This document shows positions 1 to 7,657 of a stretch of DNA of 26,666 bases, one piece after another. The notes beneath the pieces were generated by a model. It ran no database searches. It was not told where the DNA came from and worked only from the letters and a program-made list of their open reading frames with translations. Within the stretch, counting starts at the first letter, position 1. Every line of letters begins with the position of its first letter. The DNA comes from an uncultured Actinomycetes bacterium (GTDB taxonomy: Bacteria > Actinomycetota > Actinomycetes > Nanopelagicales > Nanopelagicaceae). The stretch lies in NCBI GenBank assembly GCA_903820565.1, contig CAIJHZ010000179.1, forward strand, positions 1 through 26,666. The letters are read 5' to 3'. Position numbers and translations under genes: made by a program.

Positions 1-550
1 CTTGCCCATCGGATTTATAGCTAATTTTTGAGAACTCTGCCTGTGCCCAATTAATATCTTGAATTGAATAAAAAATTGTGTAAATTTTTTTTGGTTGATC
101 AAAATTTCTAAACAATTGTGAAACAAGATCCGCTCCTAATTGATCATTTAACTTAGGCAATAAAGTATTTGGCCCTTTTAATACAACAATTTCTTTTGTT
201 ACCGCTTGACTTGAATTCAATTGTATTTTCGTCTTTTTCCAGGCCCAGTAGAGGACCCCTTTGTAGTTCTCGGAAAGGTCTTGAAATGAAGTTGGAGCGG
301 ATGATTCAATGAACGTAGGTGTTGGTGTTGGTGTTGGTGTTGGTGTTGGTGTTGGCTTAGCAATTACAACGCCTTTATTCCACACTAACTTTTTTCCACT
401 CTTAATACATGTGTACTTCTTACCGTTATAAGTAGAAGTTGCTCCTGCTTTTGAACACTTAGCACCGGGCGTAACGGCAGCAACTGAAATCTGTGCAGTT
501 ACTAGCGAGAGTGAGAGAACTGCTACTAGGCCAACTACAAGTCTGCGCAC
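1..550 (-). CDS. Secreted protein with Pro-Thr linker, partial (C-terminus beyond left edge)
   Basis: Reading on the minus strand from a GTG at 550, the frame stays open to the window edge for 183 codons. The start (MRRLVVGLVAVLSLSLVTA) is a classic signal peptide with a probable cleavage near AQISVAA. A small two-cysteine segment follows (CSKAGATSTYNGKKYTCIKSGKKLVW), then a (Pro-Thr)7 linker and a hydrophilic, probably extracytoplasmic domain containing a YWAWKK stretch. The cysteine segment resembles short modules common in secreted actinobacterial proteins. I do not recognise the distal domain and assign no function. There is no good Shine-Dalgarno before the GTG; an in-frame TTG lies further upstream, inside the terminator region. 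The gene lies downstream of clpC in the same orientation but beyond a terminator, so it is probably transcribed separately. Confidence 0.75.
   Translation of the reverse strand, partial: MRRLVVGLVAVLSLSLVTAQISVAAVTPGAKCSKAGATSTYNGKKYTCIKSGKKLVWNKGVVIAKPTPTPTPTPTPTPTFIESSAPTSFQDLSENYKGVLYWAWKKTKIQLNSSQAVTKEIVVLKGPNTLLPKLNDQLGADLVSQLFRNFDQPKKIYTIFYSIQDINWAQAEFSKISYKSDGQ
318..353. repeat. Six perfect copies of hexamer GGTGTT
   Basis: Six tandem GGTGTT units on the plus strand read as (CCA ACA)6 on the minus strand and encode the Pro-Thr linker of the secreted protein. A seventh Pro-Thr pair (CCT ACG) follows with diverged codons. Because the unit is six bases, gain or loss of copies changes linker length without shifting the frame. 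Confidence 0.95.
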
Positions 551-568
551 TATGAAAATGTAAAGCAA

Positions 569-601
569 AAACCCCACTTAGTGAGTGACTAAACGGGGTT
601 T
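569..601 (-). terminator. Rho-independent terminator of clpC
   Basis: The stem is formed by 569-582 and 588-601 with a 5-nt loop (583-587). On the minus-strand RNA every position pairs, with two G-U wobbles, and the stem is followed by a five-U run (567-571). On the plus-strand RNA the two wobbles become A-C mismatches and there is no equivalent U run, so the element acts mainly in the minus direction. It lies 14 bp past the clpC stop and ends just before the downstream secreted-protein gene. Confidence 0.85.
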
Positions 602-614
602 AAGCAGTAAATAT

Positions 615-3170
615 CTACGCAGTTGGTGCTTCAGCAAGATCTTCAGGGGAATCAGGTGTTGCCACCTTCGGTGCTCCCGCAAATGTGAATATTGCTTCAG
701 CCCCTTCGCCTTCGACATCAACAACGATAATCTCGCCAGCTTTTAGCTCGCCAAACAAGATCCGCTCTGACAATCCATCTTCGATCTCTCGTTGAATAAC
801 ACGACGCAATGGACGTGCACCAAGGAGTGGATCGTAACCACGATCTGCAAGAAGATTCTTAGCTGCAGGGGTGAGCTCGATTCCCATGTCCTTGGCCTGC
901 AAACGATCATCAAGATTCTTAAGCATCAAGTCAACGATCTGAATGATTTGCGGCTTAGTCAACTGGTGGAAGACGATGATGTCATCAATACGGTTAAGGA
1001 ACTCAGGACGGAAGTGTGACTTAAGTTCATCACTTACCTTGCCCTTCATGCGCTCGTAATTGGTCATATCGTCACCACTATTGGCAAAGCCAAGCCCCAT
1101 TGATTTAGAAATGTCACGAGTACCAAGGTTTGTGGTCATGATGATTACTGTGTTCTTAAAGTCAACCGTGCGACCTTGTGAATCAGTTAGGTGTCCATCT
1201 TCTAAAACCTGAAGTAATGAGTTGAAGATATCTGGATGAGCCTTTTCGATTTCATCGAAGAGAACTACAGAGAATGGGCGACGGCGAACCTTTTCAGTCA
1301 GCTGTCCACCTTCGTCATACCCAACAAAGCCCGGAGGTGCACCAAACAAACGTGAAGCGGTGTGACGCTCTGAGTACTCAGACATATCGAGTTGAATCAA
1401 CGCATCTTGATCACCAAACAAGAATGAAGCAAGTGTGCGAGAAAGTTCAGTCTTACCAACACCTGAAGGACCAGCGAAGATGAATGATCCGCCAGGACGA
1501 CGAGGATCTTTCAGGCCTGCGCGCGTGCGACGAATTGCTTGTGACAACGCCTTGATCGCCTGGTCTTGGCCGATGACACGGTTGTGTAATTCATCTTCCA
1601 TACGAAGCAGACGCGCTGTTTCTTCTTCAGTTAACTTAAAGACCGGAATTCCAGTTGATGCAGATAGCACCTGAGCGATGAGTTCTTCATCAACCTCGGT
1701 GACCTTATCTAGATCAGTTGCTTTCCAATTCTTTTCTGCTTCATGCTTTTCAGTGATTAGAGTCTTTTCCTTATCACGAAGGGTTGCAGCTAATTCAAAA
1801 TCTTGCCCGTCGATAGCAGACTCTTTTTCCTTACGCGCATTTGCGATCTTGTCATCAAATTCGCGAAGCTCGGCTGGCGCAGTCATGCGCTTAATGCGAA
1901 GACGTGATCCTGCTTCATCGATAAGGTCGATTGCCTTATCTGGCAGGAAACGATCAGAAACATAGCGATCTGCAAGGTTTGCTGCCGCAGCGAGCGCACC
2001 ATCGGTAATTGAAACACGGTGATGTGTTTCGTAGCGATCACGAAGACCCTTCAGGATCTCAATTGTGTGCGCAACAGAAGGCTCTTTAACCTGAATTGGT
2101 TGGAAGCGGCGTTCTAGCGCTGCATCCTTTTCAACATGCTTGCGGTACTCATCTAGTGTTGTTGCACCAATTGTCTGTAGCTCGCCACGTGCAAGCATTG
2201 GCTTCAAGATGCTGGCAGCATCAATCGCACCTTCTGCAGCACCGGCACCAACAAGTGTGTGGATTTCATCAATGAAAAGAATAATATCGCCGCGAGTTTT
2301 GATTTCCTTAAGCACTTTCTTCAAGCGCTCTTCGAAATCTCCACGGTAGCGACTACCCGCAACAAGTGCACCTAAATCAAGTGAGTACAACTGCTTATCT
2401 TTCAAAGTTTCTGGAACATCATTCTTGTAAATAGCTTGTGCAAGACCTTCAACGACAGCGGTCTTACCAACACCTGGTTCACCAATTAGAACTGGGTTGT
2501 TCTTTGTGCGACGTGAAAGAACTTGCATAACGCGTTCGATTTCATTTTCGCGACCAATTACTGGATCAAGCTTTCCTTCGCGGGCAGCTTGTGTCAGATT
2601 GCGACCAAATTGATCAAGCACCAAAGATGTTGAAGGAGTTCCTTCTGCTGGTCCACCAGTTTGTACAGCTTCTTTTCCTTGGTAACCAGAAAGAAGTTGA
2701 ATAACTTGTTGGCGAACACGATTGAGATCTGCGCCCAGCTTTACAAGAACTTGTGCAGCCACGCCCTCACCTTCGCGGATTAATCCAAGAAGAATGTGTT
2801 CTGTACCAATGTAGTTGTGACCTAACTGCAACGCTTCACGAAGTGACAGTTCTAGAACTTTCTTCGCGCGCGGAGTAAATGGGATGTGACCACTTGGTGC
2901 TTGCTGACCTTGACCGATGATTTCCTCAACTTGTGCGCGTACGCCTTCAAGTGAAATGCCAAGTGATTCCAACGCCTTAGCTGCAACGCCTTCACCTTCG
3001 TGAATCAATCCCAAAAGAATGTGTTCGGTACCGATGTAGTTGTGATTGAGCATGCGTGCTTCTTCTTGGGCCAGCACAACAACACGGCGGGCTCGGTCGG
3101 TAAAGCGCTCAAACCTGGGCGGTGCTCCTTTGGGTCGATCTTTCGTTAAGCCTAATACCTGCAGGGCCAC
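615..3170 (-). CDS. clpC: ClpC, AAA+ unfoldase subunit of the Clp protease
   Basis: ClpC uses ATP to unfold substrates and feed them to ClpP. In order: two Clp-N repeats (about 20-165, each containing HNYIGTEHILLGLI), AAA1 with Walker A GEPGVGKT (230-237) and Walker B ILFIDEIH (297-304), a UVR/M-domain coiled coil (about 437-472), AAA2 with Walker A GPSGVGKT (567-574) and Walker B VVLFDEIEK (635-643), and a C-terminal Clp domain. Length of about 850 residues is normal. The start is the problem: the family normally begins M/V-FERFTDRARR, but here that first codon is AGG (3114-3116), so the only usable in-frame start is a GTG at 3170. This adds 19 residues. A strong Shine-Dalgarno sits before the AGG rather than before the GTG. 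clpC is the last gene of the long minus-strand series, 81 bp after argA. Confidence 0.97.
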   Translation of the reverse strand: MALQVLGLTKDRPKGAPPRFERFTDRARRVVVLAQEEARMLNHNYIGTEHILLGLIHEGEGVAAKALESLGISLEGVRAQVEEIIGQGQQAPSGHIPFTPRAKKVLELSLREALQLGHNYIGTEHILLGLIREGEGVAAQVLVKLGADLNRVRQQVIQLLSGYQGKEAVQTGGPAEGTPSTSLVLDQFGRNLTQAAREGKLDPVIGRENEIERVMQVLSRRTKNNPVLIGEPGVGKTAVVEGLAQAIYKNDVPETLKDKQLYSLDLGALVAGSRYRGDFEERLKKVLKEIKTRGDIILFIDEIHTLVGAGAAEGAIDAASILKPMLARGELQTIGATTLDEYRKHVEKDAALERRFQPIQVKEPSVAHTIEILKGLRDRYETHHRVSITDGALAAAANLADRYVSDRFLPDKAIDLIDEAGSRLRIKRMTAPAELREFDDKIANARKEKESAIDGQDFELAATLRDKEKTLITEKHEAEKNWKATDLDKVTEVDEELIAQVLSASTGIPVFKLTEEETARLLRMEDELHNRVIGQDQAIKALSQAIRRTRAGLKDPRRPGGSFIFAGPSGVGKTELSRTLASFLFGDQDALIQLDMSEYSERHTASRLFGAPPGFVGYDEGGQLTEKVRRRPFSVVLFDEIEKAHPDIFNSLLQVLEDGHLTDSQGRTVDFKNTVIIMTTNLGTRDISKSMGLGFANSGDDMTNYERMKGKVSDELKSHFRPEFLNRIDDIIVFHQLTKPQIIQIVDLMLKNLDDRLQAKDMGIELTPAAKNLLADRGYDPLLGARPLRRVIQREIEDGLSERILFGELKAGEIIVVDVEGEGAEAIFTFAGAPKVATPDSPEDLAEAPTA
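3125..3130 (-). promoter_or_regulatory. Shine-Dalgarno AAGGAG placed for the conserved clpC start
   Basis: AAGGAG on the minus strand ends 8 nt before the AGG codon at 3114-3116, which occupies the position of the initiator in other ClpC proteins. It lies inside the reading frame if the GTG at 3170 is used. It therefore argues that translation began at 3116 at least ancestrally. Confidence 0.6.
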
Positions 3171-3223
3171 GCTCGCGAGGTGGATTGGCTCTGCCCCTGA
3201 CGACCCTAAATATGGTGGGGTTA

Positions 3224-3239
3224 AGCCCGAAATTGGGCT
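3224..3239. promoter_or_regulatory. Inverted repeat in the argA-clpC gap, possible operator or 5' leader hairpin
   Basis: AGCCC-gaaatt-GGGCT is a perfect 5-bp inverted repeat with a 6-nt centre, in the 81-bp gap upstream of clpC. A -10-like TATTTA (minus strand, 3207-3212) lies just downstream. I see no U run, so it is not a convincing terminator, and it does not match the ClgR or HspR consensus I know. It could be an operator or a leader structure for clpC. Confidence 0.25.
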
Positions 3240-3251
3240 AAATCTAGGTGC

Positions 3252-3743
3252 TTATAGCTTCTTTAGCATTCGGGTATTTCCCAGGGTATTGGGCTTTACC
3301 GACTCAAGATCTAGGAACTCGGCCACACCAGCATCATAAGAACGCAGGAGCTCTTTGTAGATCTCTGGCTCAACTGGAGTTCCTTCAATAATTTCAAAGC
3401 CGTGACGCCCGAAGAACTCTGTCTCAAAGGTCAAACAAAAGATTCGCTCAACACCAATGTTTTGCGCACGACTAATGATTGATTCAAGAATTTGATGACC
3501 AACCCCTTTGCCGCGAAGACTTTCTGAAACTGCAACTGTACGAACTTCTGCAAGGTCTTCCCACAAAATGTGCAAAGCACCGCAACCAACAACTTCGTCG
3601 CCTTCGACGGCAACCGTAAACTCTTGGACGCTTTCATACAAAGTGACAGTTTCTTTTGATAAAAGGCGACCTTGCGGTGCATAAGAATCAATTAACTGAC
3701 GAATGCCTTTAATGTCGCTGGTACGCGCTGCACGAATCTGCAT
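3252..3743 (-). CDS. argA: ArgA-type GNAT amino-acid N-acetyltransferase (probable N-acetylglutamate synthase)
   Basis: A single GNAT domain of 163 residues. The acetyl-CoA binding motif A is seen as VRTVAVSESLRGKGVGHQIL (about 68-87), followed by FCLTFETEFFGRHGF. The C-terminal run ending VKPNTLGNTRML matches the short mycobacterial N-acetylglutamate synthases, stand-alone GNAT proteins that lack the kinase-like domain of E. coli ArgA. The predicted role is acetylation of glutamate in the first step of arginine synthesis; this rests on similarity, and another amino acid as substrate is possible. It starts 3 bp after the lysS stop, so it is surely co-transcribed with lysS. No other arginine genes are nearby. 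Confidence 0.75.
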   Translation of the reverse strand: MQIRAARTSDIKGIRQLIDSYAPQGRLLSKETVTLYESVQEFTVAVEGDEVVGCGALHILWEDLAEVRTVAVSESLRGKGVGHQILESIISRAQNIGVERIFCLTFETEFFGRHGFEIIEGTPVEPEIYKELLRSYDAGVAEFLDLESVKPNTLGNTRMLKKL

Positions 3744-3746
3744 TGA

Positions 3747-5252
3747 TTAATCAATTTCTGGCTTTACAAGTGGGAACAAAATTGTTTCGCGAATTCCAAG
3801 ACCTGTTAGCGCCATGAGCAAGCGATCTACGCCCATTCCCATTCCGCCTGTTGGTGGCATTGCAAACTCCATTGCTCGCAAGAAATCTTCATCCACTTGC
3901 ATTGCTTCAAGATCACCTTTTGCGCCAAGTGTTGCTTGTTCAACTAAGCGATCACGTTGTACAACGGGGTCGATTAATTCGGAATAACCTGTTGCAAGTT
4001 CGAAACCATCAATATACAAGTCCCATTTTTCGGCAACACCTGGCAAATCGCGGTGTGCTCGCACAAGTGGTGAAGTGTCAACCGGGAAACCCATCACAAA
4101 AGTTGGTTCAACTAATTCATGACGTGCAACATGTTCGAATATCTCTTCGGCTAGCTTGCCGGTAATCCACTTAGGATCAATTTTCATGCCTAGTTTTTCA
4201 GCGATTTTCTTCAAATCTACGATTGGCGTAAGTGCTGTAACGCTTTCACCAACACCATTAGAAATAGCGTCATATAAGGAGATCTGCTTCCACTGACCAC
4301 CTAAATCAGCTTGGCGTCCATCATGGTGCGTAACAACATGTGAGCCAGCAACCGCCATTGCTGCGTTCTGAACAAGGTCACGGGTTAGATCGGCGATCGA
4401 CATCCAGTCGCCGTATGCCATGTAGCTTTCGATCATTGCAAACTCAGGTGAGTGCGATGAATCAGCGCCTTCATTGCGGAAGTTACGGTTGATTTCAAAT
4501 ACGCGCTCGATACCACCAACAACGCAGCGCTTTAAGAATAGCTCTGGCGCAATACGCAGGTACAGATCCATGTCGTAAGCATTTGAAAATGATTTGAATG
4601 GACGTGCTGCTGCCCCGCCGTGCATGACCTGCAGCATTGGCGTTTCAACTTCAACAAAGTTTGCTGCATCAAAAGTATTTCGTAGCGACTTCATGACAGC
4701 TGGGCGCAAACGAGCATTACTACGAGCTTCTGGACGAACAATTAAATCTACATAACGCATCCGAACACGAGTTTCTTCAGACATTGGCTTGTGGTCATTT
4801 GGCAATGGGCGCAATGACTTAGATGCCAAAGTCCAGGAATTAGCAAGAATTGAAAGTTCGCCACGCTTTGAAGTAATGATTTCACCGGTAACAGAAACAA
4901 TGTCACCCAAATCAATATCTGATTTCCATGAATCAAGTACTTCTTGGCCGACTTTATCTAGTGACAACATTGCCTGGAGTTCTGTTCCGTCGCCTTCGCG
5001 CAAAGTTGCAAAACATAGTTTGCCGGTATCGCGCTTAAAAATGATTCGACCAGTTAGAGATTCAATATCTCCTGTAGCAACATCAATTTCGAGACCAACA
5101 TATTTTTCACGAATCTCAGCAAGTGATTTTGTGCGAGGTACAGAGACTGGATATGGCTCTATGTTGCGCTCTAGTAATGAGGCGCGCTTTTCGCGTCGAA
5201 TCCGGAGCTGCTCAGGCAGATCCTCTTCAATTGGCAAGTTCAGGGTGCTCAT
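3747..5252 (-). CDS. lysS: Lysyl-tRNA synthetase, class II
   Basis: Charges tRNA-Lys with lysine. An N-terminal OB-fold anticodon-binding domain (about 60-145, with LTGRIIFKRDTGKLCF) is followed by the class II catalytic core. Motif 2 is visible as NRNFRNEGAD (about 255-264), and motif 3 as GMGMGVDRLLMAL near the C-terminus. The 501-residue length is normal. The start ATG at 5252 follows the coaX stop by 20 bp and lacks a strong Shine-Dalgarno. A TAGACT box lies 9 nt upstream of it. Gene order coaX-lysS-clpC is typical of actinobacteria. Confidence 0.97.
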   Translation of the reverse strand: MSTLNLPIEEDLPEQLRIRREKRASLLERNIEPYPVSVPRTKSLAEIREKYVGLEIDVATGDIESLTGRIIFKRDTGKLCFATLREGDGTELQAMLSLDKVGQEVLDSWKSDIDLGDIVSVTGEIITSKRGELSILANSWTLASKSLRPLPNDHKPMSEETRVRMRYVDLIVRPEARSNARLRPAVMKSLRNTFDAANFVEVETPMLQVMHGGAAARPFKSFSNAYDMDLYLRIAPELFLKRCVVGGIERVFEINRNFRNEGADSSHSPEFAMIESYMAYGDWMSIADLTRDLVQNAAMAVAGSHVVTHHDGRQADLGGQWKQISLYDAISNGVGESVTALTPIVDLKKIAEKLGMKIDPKWITGKLAEEIFEHVARHELVEPTFVMGFPVDTSPLVRAHRDLPGVAEKWDLYIDGFELATGYSELIDPVVQRDRLVEQATLGAKGDLEAMQVDEDFLRAMEFAMPPTGGMGMGVDRLLMALTGLGIRETILFPLVKPEID

Positions 5253-5261
5253 AGTTCGCGA

Positions 5262-5267
5262 AGTCTA
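5262..5267 (-). promoter_or_regulatory. Possible lysS -10 box TAGACT
   Basis: TAGACT fits the TAnnnT -10 pattern and ends 9 nt before the lysS ATG, inside the 20-bp coaX-lysS gap. The predicted transcript would have a leader of about 2-3 nt. No -35 match is clear, so support is weak. Confidence 0.3.
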
Positions 5268-5272
5268 CCGAC

Positions 5273-6037
5273 TTAGGCATTTCGTTCGTGAATTAGGCGA
5301 AGTCCAATGAGGGTTAAATCAGGCTCATGGTGGTCGATTGTTTCTGAAACTCCGATAATCAATGGAGCTAATCCGCCAGTGGCAATAACTGTTGGCTTTT
5401 CAGAATATGAATCCATTAGTTCTGCCGTAATTCGGTCGACTAATCCATCAACCTGCCCAGCAAATCCGTAAATTGTTCCGGATTGCAACGCTTCAACTGT
5501 GTTCTTACCTATGACATTTTTTGGTCGAATTAATTCGACTTTGCGAAGCTGGGCTGCACGAGCTGCTAAAGCATCAACTGAGATTTCAATTCCGGGTGCT
5601 AACGCTCCGCCTAAAAACTCTCCCTTTGGTGACACAACATCCAAGTTTGTTGAAGTTCCAAAATCCACCACAATTGCTGGTCCGCCATACAAAGTGTGCG
5701 CAGCCAAGGTATTAACAATGCGATCTGCGCCAATTTCCTTTGGATTATCAACAAGTAGCGGAACACCAGTTTTGATACCTGGTTCGACAATTGTCACTCG
5801 GACATCTGCAAAATAATCCGCAATCATTGTTCGAAGTTCTCGCAATGTCGCAGGAACAGTTGAGCAGACAGCTAAACCAGACAACTTGTAATCCTCGATT
5901 AGCGCTCGGTACTGAAGCCACAACTCATCAGCGGTGCTACGAGGATCTGTTTTTACTCTCCACGAATGAACCAATTCTTCGCCATTAAAGATTCCAAGGA
6001 CAGTATTTGTATTTCCAACATCAACCGTTAATAACAT
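5273..6037 (-). CDS. coaX: Type III pantothenate kinase
   Basis: Phosphorylates pantothenate, the first committed step to coenzyme A. The ASKHA-fold motifs are present: DVGNTNT (6-12, phosphate binding), DNPKEIGADR (97-106), DFGTSTN (125-131), GGALAPGI (143-150) and a later TGGLAP. The 254-residue length is usual. Two bases separate it from the panC stop, and a GGGGAGA Shine-Dalgarno precedes the ATG, so panC and coaX are expected to be translated from one message. Together they make and then phosphorylate pantothenate. Confidence 0.96.
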   Translation of the reverse strand: MLLTVDVGNTNTVLGIFNGEELVHSWRVKTDPRSTADELWLQYRALIEDYKLSGLAVCSTVPATLRELRTMIADYFADVRVTIVEPGIKTGVPLLVDNPKEIGADRIVNTLAAHTLYGGPAIVVDFGTSTNLDVVSPKGEFLGGALAPGIEISVDALAARAAQLRKVELIRPKNVIGKNTVEALQSGTIYGFAGQVDGLVDRITAELMDSYSEKPTVIATGGLAPLIIGVSETIDHHEPDLTLIGLRLIHERNA

Positions 6038-6039
6038 CG

Positions 6040-6792
6040 TTATCTCCCCACCATTGGCATGTTATCTATTAAGCGAACTCCCTCAACCCAACCAGCAATA
6101 ATTGCTCGACGGTTTTCTGTACCTTCATGAGCTAAGGAGAAATCTCTTTCATCAATGACTGTTGCGTAATCCTTATCGAAGCCCGTCTCGGTAGATAGCG
6201 TCGTATTGAGTATCTCCTGAGCAATTTCTACTGTTGGGGCTAGCTTTGCCGCCGCCAATGCCCGGTGAATTACCAGTGCGACATTTCGACCTGTTTCACT
6301 GAGTCGTAGATTGCGCGAGGACATTGCCAATCCATCAAATTCTCGAACAGTTGGAACCGAAGTAATTTCACATTTGCTCTTCATCGCCTTAATGATTGTT
6401 AATTGCTGAAAATCCTTTTCGCCAAATACCATTGTGTCTGGTTTTGCAATTGCACATAGGCGGTCTATTACTGTTACAACGCCATCAAAATGCCCAGGAC
6501 GTGATGCGCCTTCATACATATTTCCTAATGCTCCGGCGCTTAGTGTTTTAAAACCTTCGGGATATAGATCTTCGTACTCAGGAAACCACACCTCGTTTGC
6601 ACCGGCAATTGTTGCAATTTCGATATCGCGTTCGGGTGAGCGAGGATATTTTTCTAACTCTTCCTTGTTTTCGAACTGCAATGGATTTACAAAGATGCTG
6701 ACAATTACATCTTTGTCTAATGTGCGAGCACGCTTAATCAATGCTTGGTGGCCTTTATGCAAGGCTCCCATAGTAGGTACTAACACAGTCAT
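6040..6792 (-). CDS. panC: Pantothenate synthetase, short N-terminal form
   Basis: Joins pantoate and beta-alanine using ATP. The nucleotidyltransferase signatures are intact: PTMGALHKGH (6-15, HIGH-type), FVNPLQF (34-40), NMYEGASRPGHFDGVVTV (91-108), GEKDFQQL (124-131) and the KMSKS-like MSSRN (157-161). At 250 residues it is about 30 shorter than usual. It begins directly at the first core strand and lacks the N-terminal helix that normally precedes it. The frame upstream is open but has no ATG, GTG or TTG, and a GGAG sits 8 nt before the ATG at 6792, so the short start seems genuine. No panB or panD is in the window. Confidence 0.93.
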   Translation of the reverse strand: MTVLVPTMGALHKGHQALIKRARTLDKDVIVSIFVNPLQFENKEELEKYPRSPERDIEIATIAGANEVWFPEYEDLYPEGFKTLSAGALGNMYEGASRPGHFDGVVTVIDRLCAIAKPDTMVFGEKDFQQLTIIKAMKSKCEITSVPTVREFDGLAMSSRNLRLSETGRNVALVIHRALAAAKLAPTVEIAQEILNTTLSTETGFDKDYATVIDERDFSLAHEGTENRRAIIAGWVEGVRLIDNMPMVGR

Positions 6793-6848
6793 TTCAGTGG
6801 CTCCAGTCCTTTCGTGGGGTACCGGGCGAGATATTGGAAAGTTTACCT

Positions 6849-7298
6849 CTATGCAGGCAATTGCTCCAAAAGTTCTTTTATCGATCCGTGCGTAAGCAGG
6901 ATTGCATCAGGCTCAATTTCAAACCAAGGCTGCAATACAAAACGACGTTCATGCGCACGTGGATGTGGCAACTGCAATTCATCAGCTGTGCTTAATAATC
7001 CGCCGTATTGAATGAGATCAAGGTCGATTGTGCGTGGACCCCAGTGTTCAACTCGCTTGCGCCCAAGACTCTTTTCAATCCCATGTAGCAAAGACAATAG
7101 ATCCATCGCCGGTAATTCACTGTCAATTATGCACACTGCATTTATGTAATCAGGTTGCTCTGGCCCACCAACTGGTGCGGTTGTGTAATAGCTAGATACC
7201 AACTGCACATCAGTTGCTTCTCGCAGTAACGCAATTGCGAGATCGAGATTTTCTTGTGGCTCGCCAATATTTGCGCCCAGTGCGATTACTGCTTTCAT
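6849..7298 (-). CDS. folK: 6-hydroxymethyl-7,8-dihydropterin pyrophosphokinase
   Basis: Transfers pyrophosphate from ATP to 6-hydroxymethyl-dihydropterin in folate synthesis. HPPK signatures are clear: ALGANIGEP (6-14), HWGPRTIDLDL (85-95, whose two Asp residues bind Mg) and PHPRAHERRFVLQP (111-124). Its ATG overlaps the folB stop by 4 bp (ATGA), pointing to translational coupling. A 56-bp gap separates it from panC, with no clear promoter or terminator in it. Confidence 0.96.
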   Translation of the reverse strand: MKAVIALGANIGEPQENLDLAIALLREATDVQLVSSYYTTAPVGGPEQPDYINAVCIIDSELPAMDLLSLLHGIEKSLGRKRVEHWGPRTIDLDLIQYGGLLSTADELQLPHPRAHERRFVLQPWFEIEPDAILLTHGSIKELLEQLPA

Positions 7299-7657
7299 CG
7301 GGATCTGGTTACTACAACTGCAATATCTTTTAACTGCGCAGCAACCGGAGCTTGTGGCTTGTGCACTGTTACAGTCACTGAGATTACCTTGACATGTTGA
7401 TTCAGAACTCTCTCTGCAATTCGTGCAGCTAACTTCTCAATCAAATTAACTGGACTCGTAGTAATTTCCTCGACAACTAAATCTGTTATTTCAGCATAAT
7501 TGACGGTATCTATAATTGCATCTGATTGCGCTGCCGCTATTAAATCTACTGAAAGTGTTAGGTCAACAAAGAAATCTTGGCCATCTTTGCGCTCTTGCTC
7601 AAATAATCCGTGATATCCAAAACCGTGGATTCCTGTCAGAACAATCTGATCACTCAT
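7295..7657 (-). CDS. folB: Dihydroneopterin aldolase
   Basis: Cleaves dihydroneopterin to 6-hydroxymethyl-dihydropterin and glycolaldehyde. The 120-residue protein has the YHGLFEQERKDGQDF segment with Glu22 and the HKPQAP segment with Lys100, which correspond to the active-site Glu and Lys of the family. It overlaps folP upstream and folK downstream by 4 bp each (ATGA at both joints), so the three are a tight translational unit. Confidence 0.95.
   Translation of the reverse strand: MSDQIVLTGIHGFGYHGLFEQERKDGQDFFVDLTLSVDLIAAAQSDAIIDTVNYAEITDLVVEEITTSPVNLIEKLAARIAERVLNQHVKVISVTVTVHKPQAPVAAQLKDIAVVVTRSR

Noticed and set aside
318..353. CRISPR-like repeat array
   Set aside because: Units are 6 bp, contiguous and in frame within a coding region; there are no spacers.
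3168..3184. CCAC...GTGG palindromic region containing CTCGCGAG as a ClgR operator for clpC
   Set aside because: The two palindromes are out of register and do not fit the ClgR consensus I know; chance is likely.
6793..6848. Upstream extension of panC
   Set aside because: The frame is open but has no ATG, GTG or TTG, and a good Shine-Dalgarno serves the ATG at 6792.
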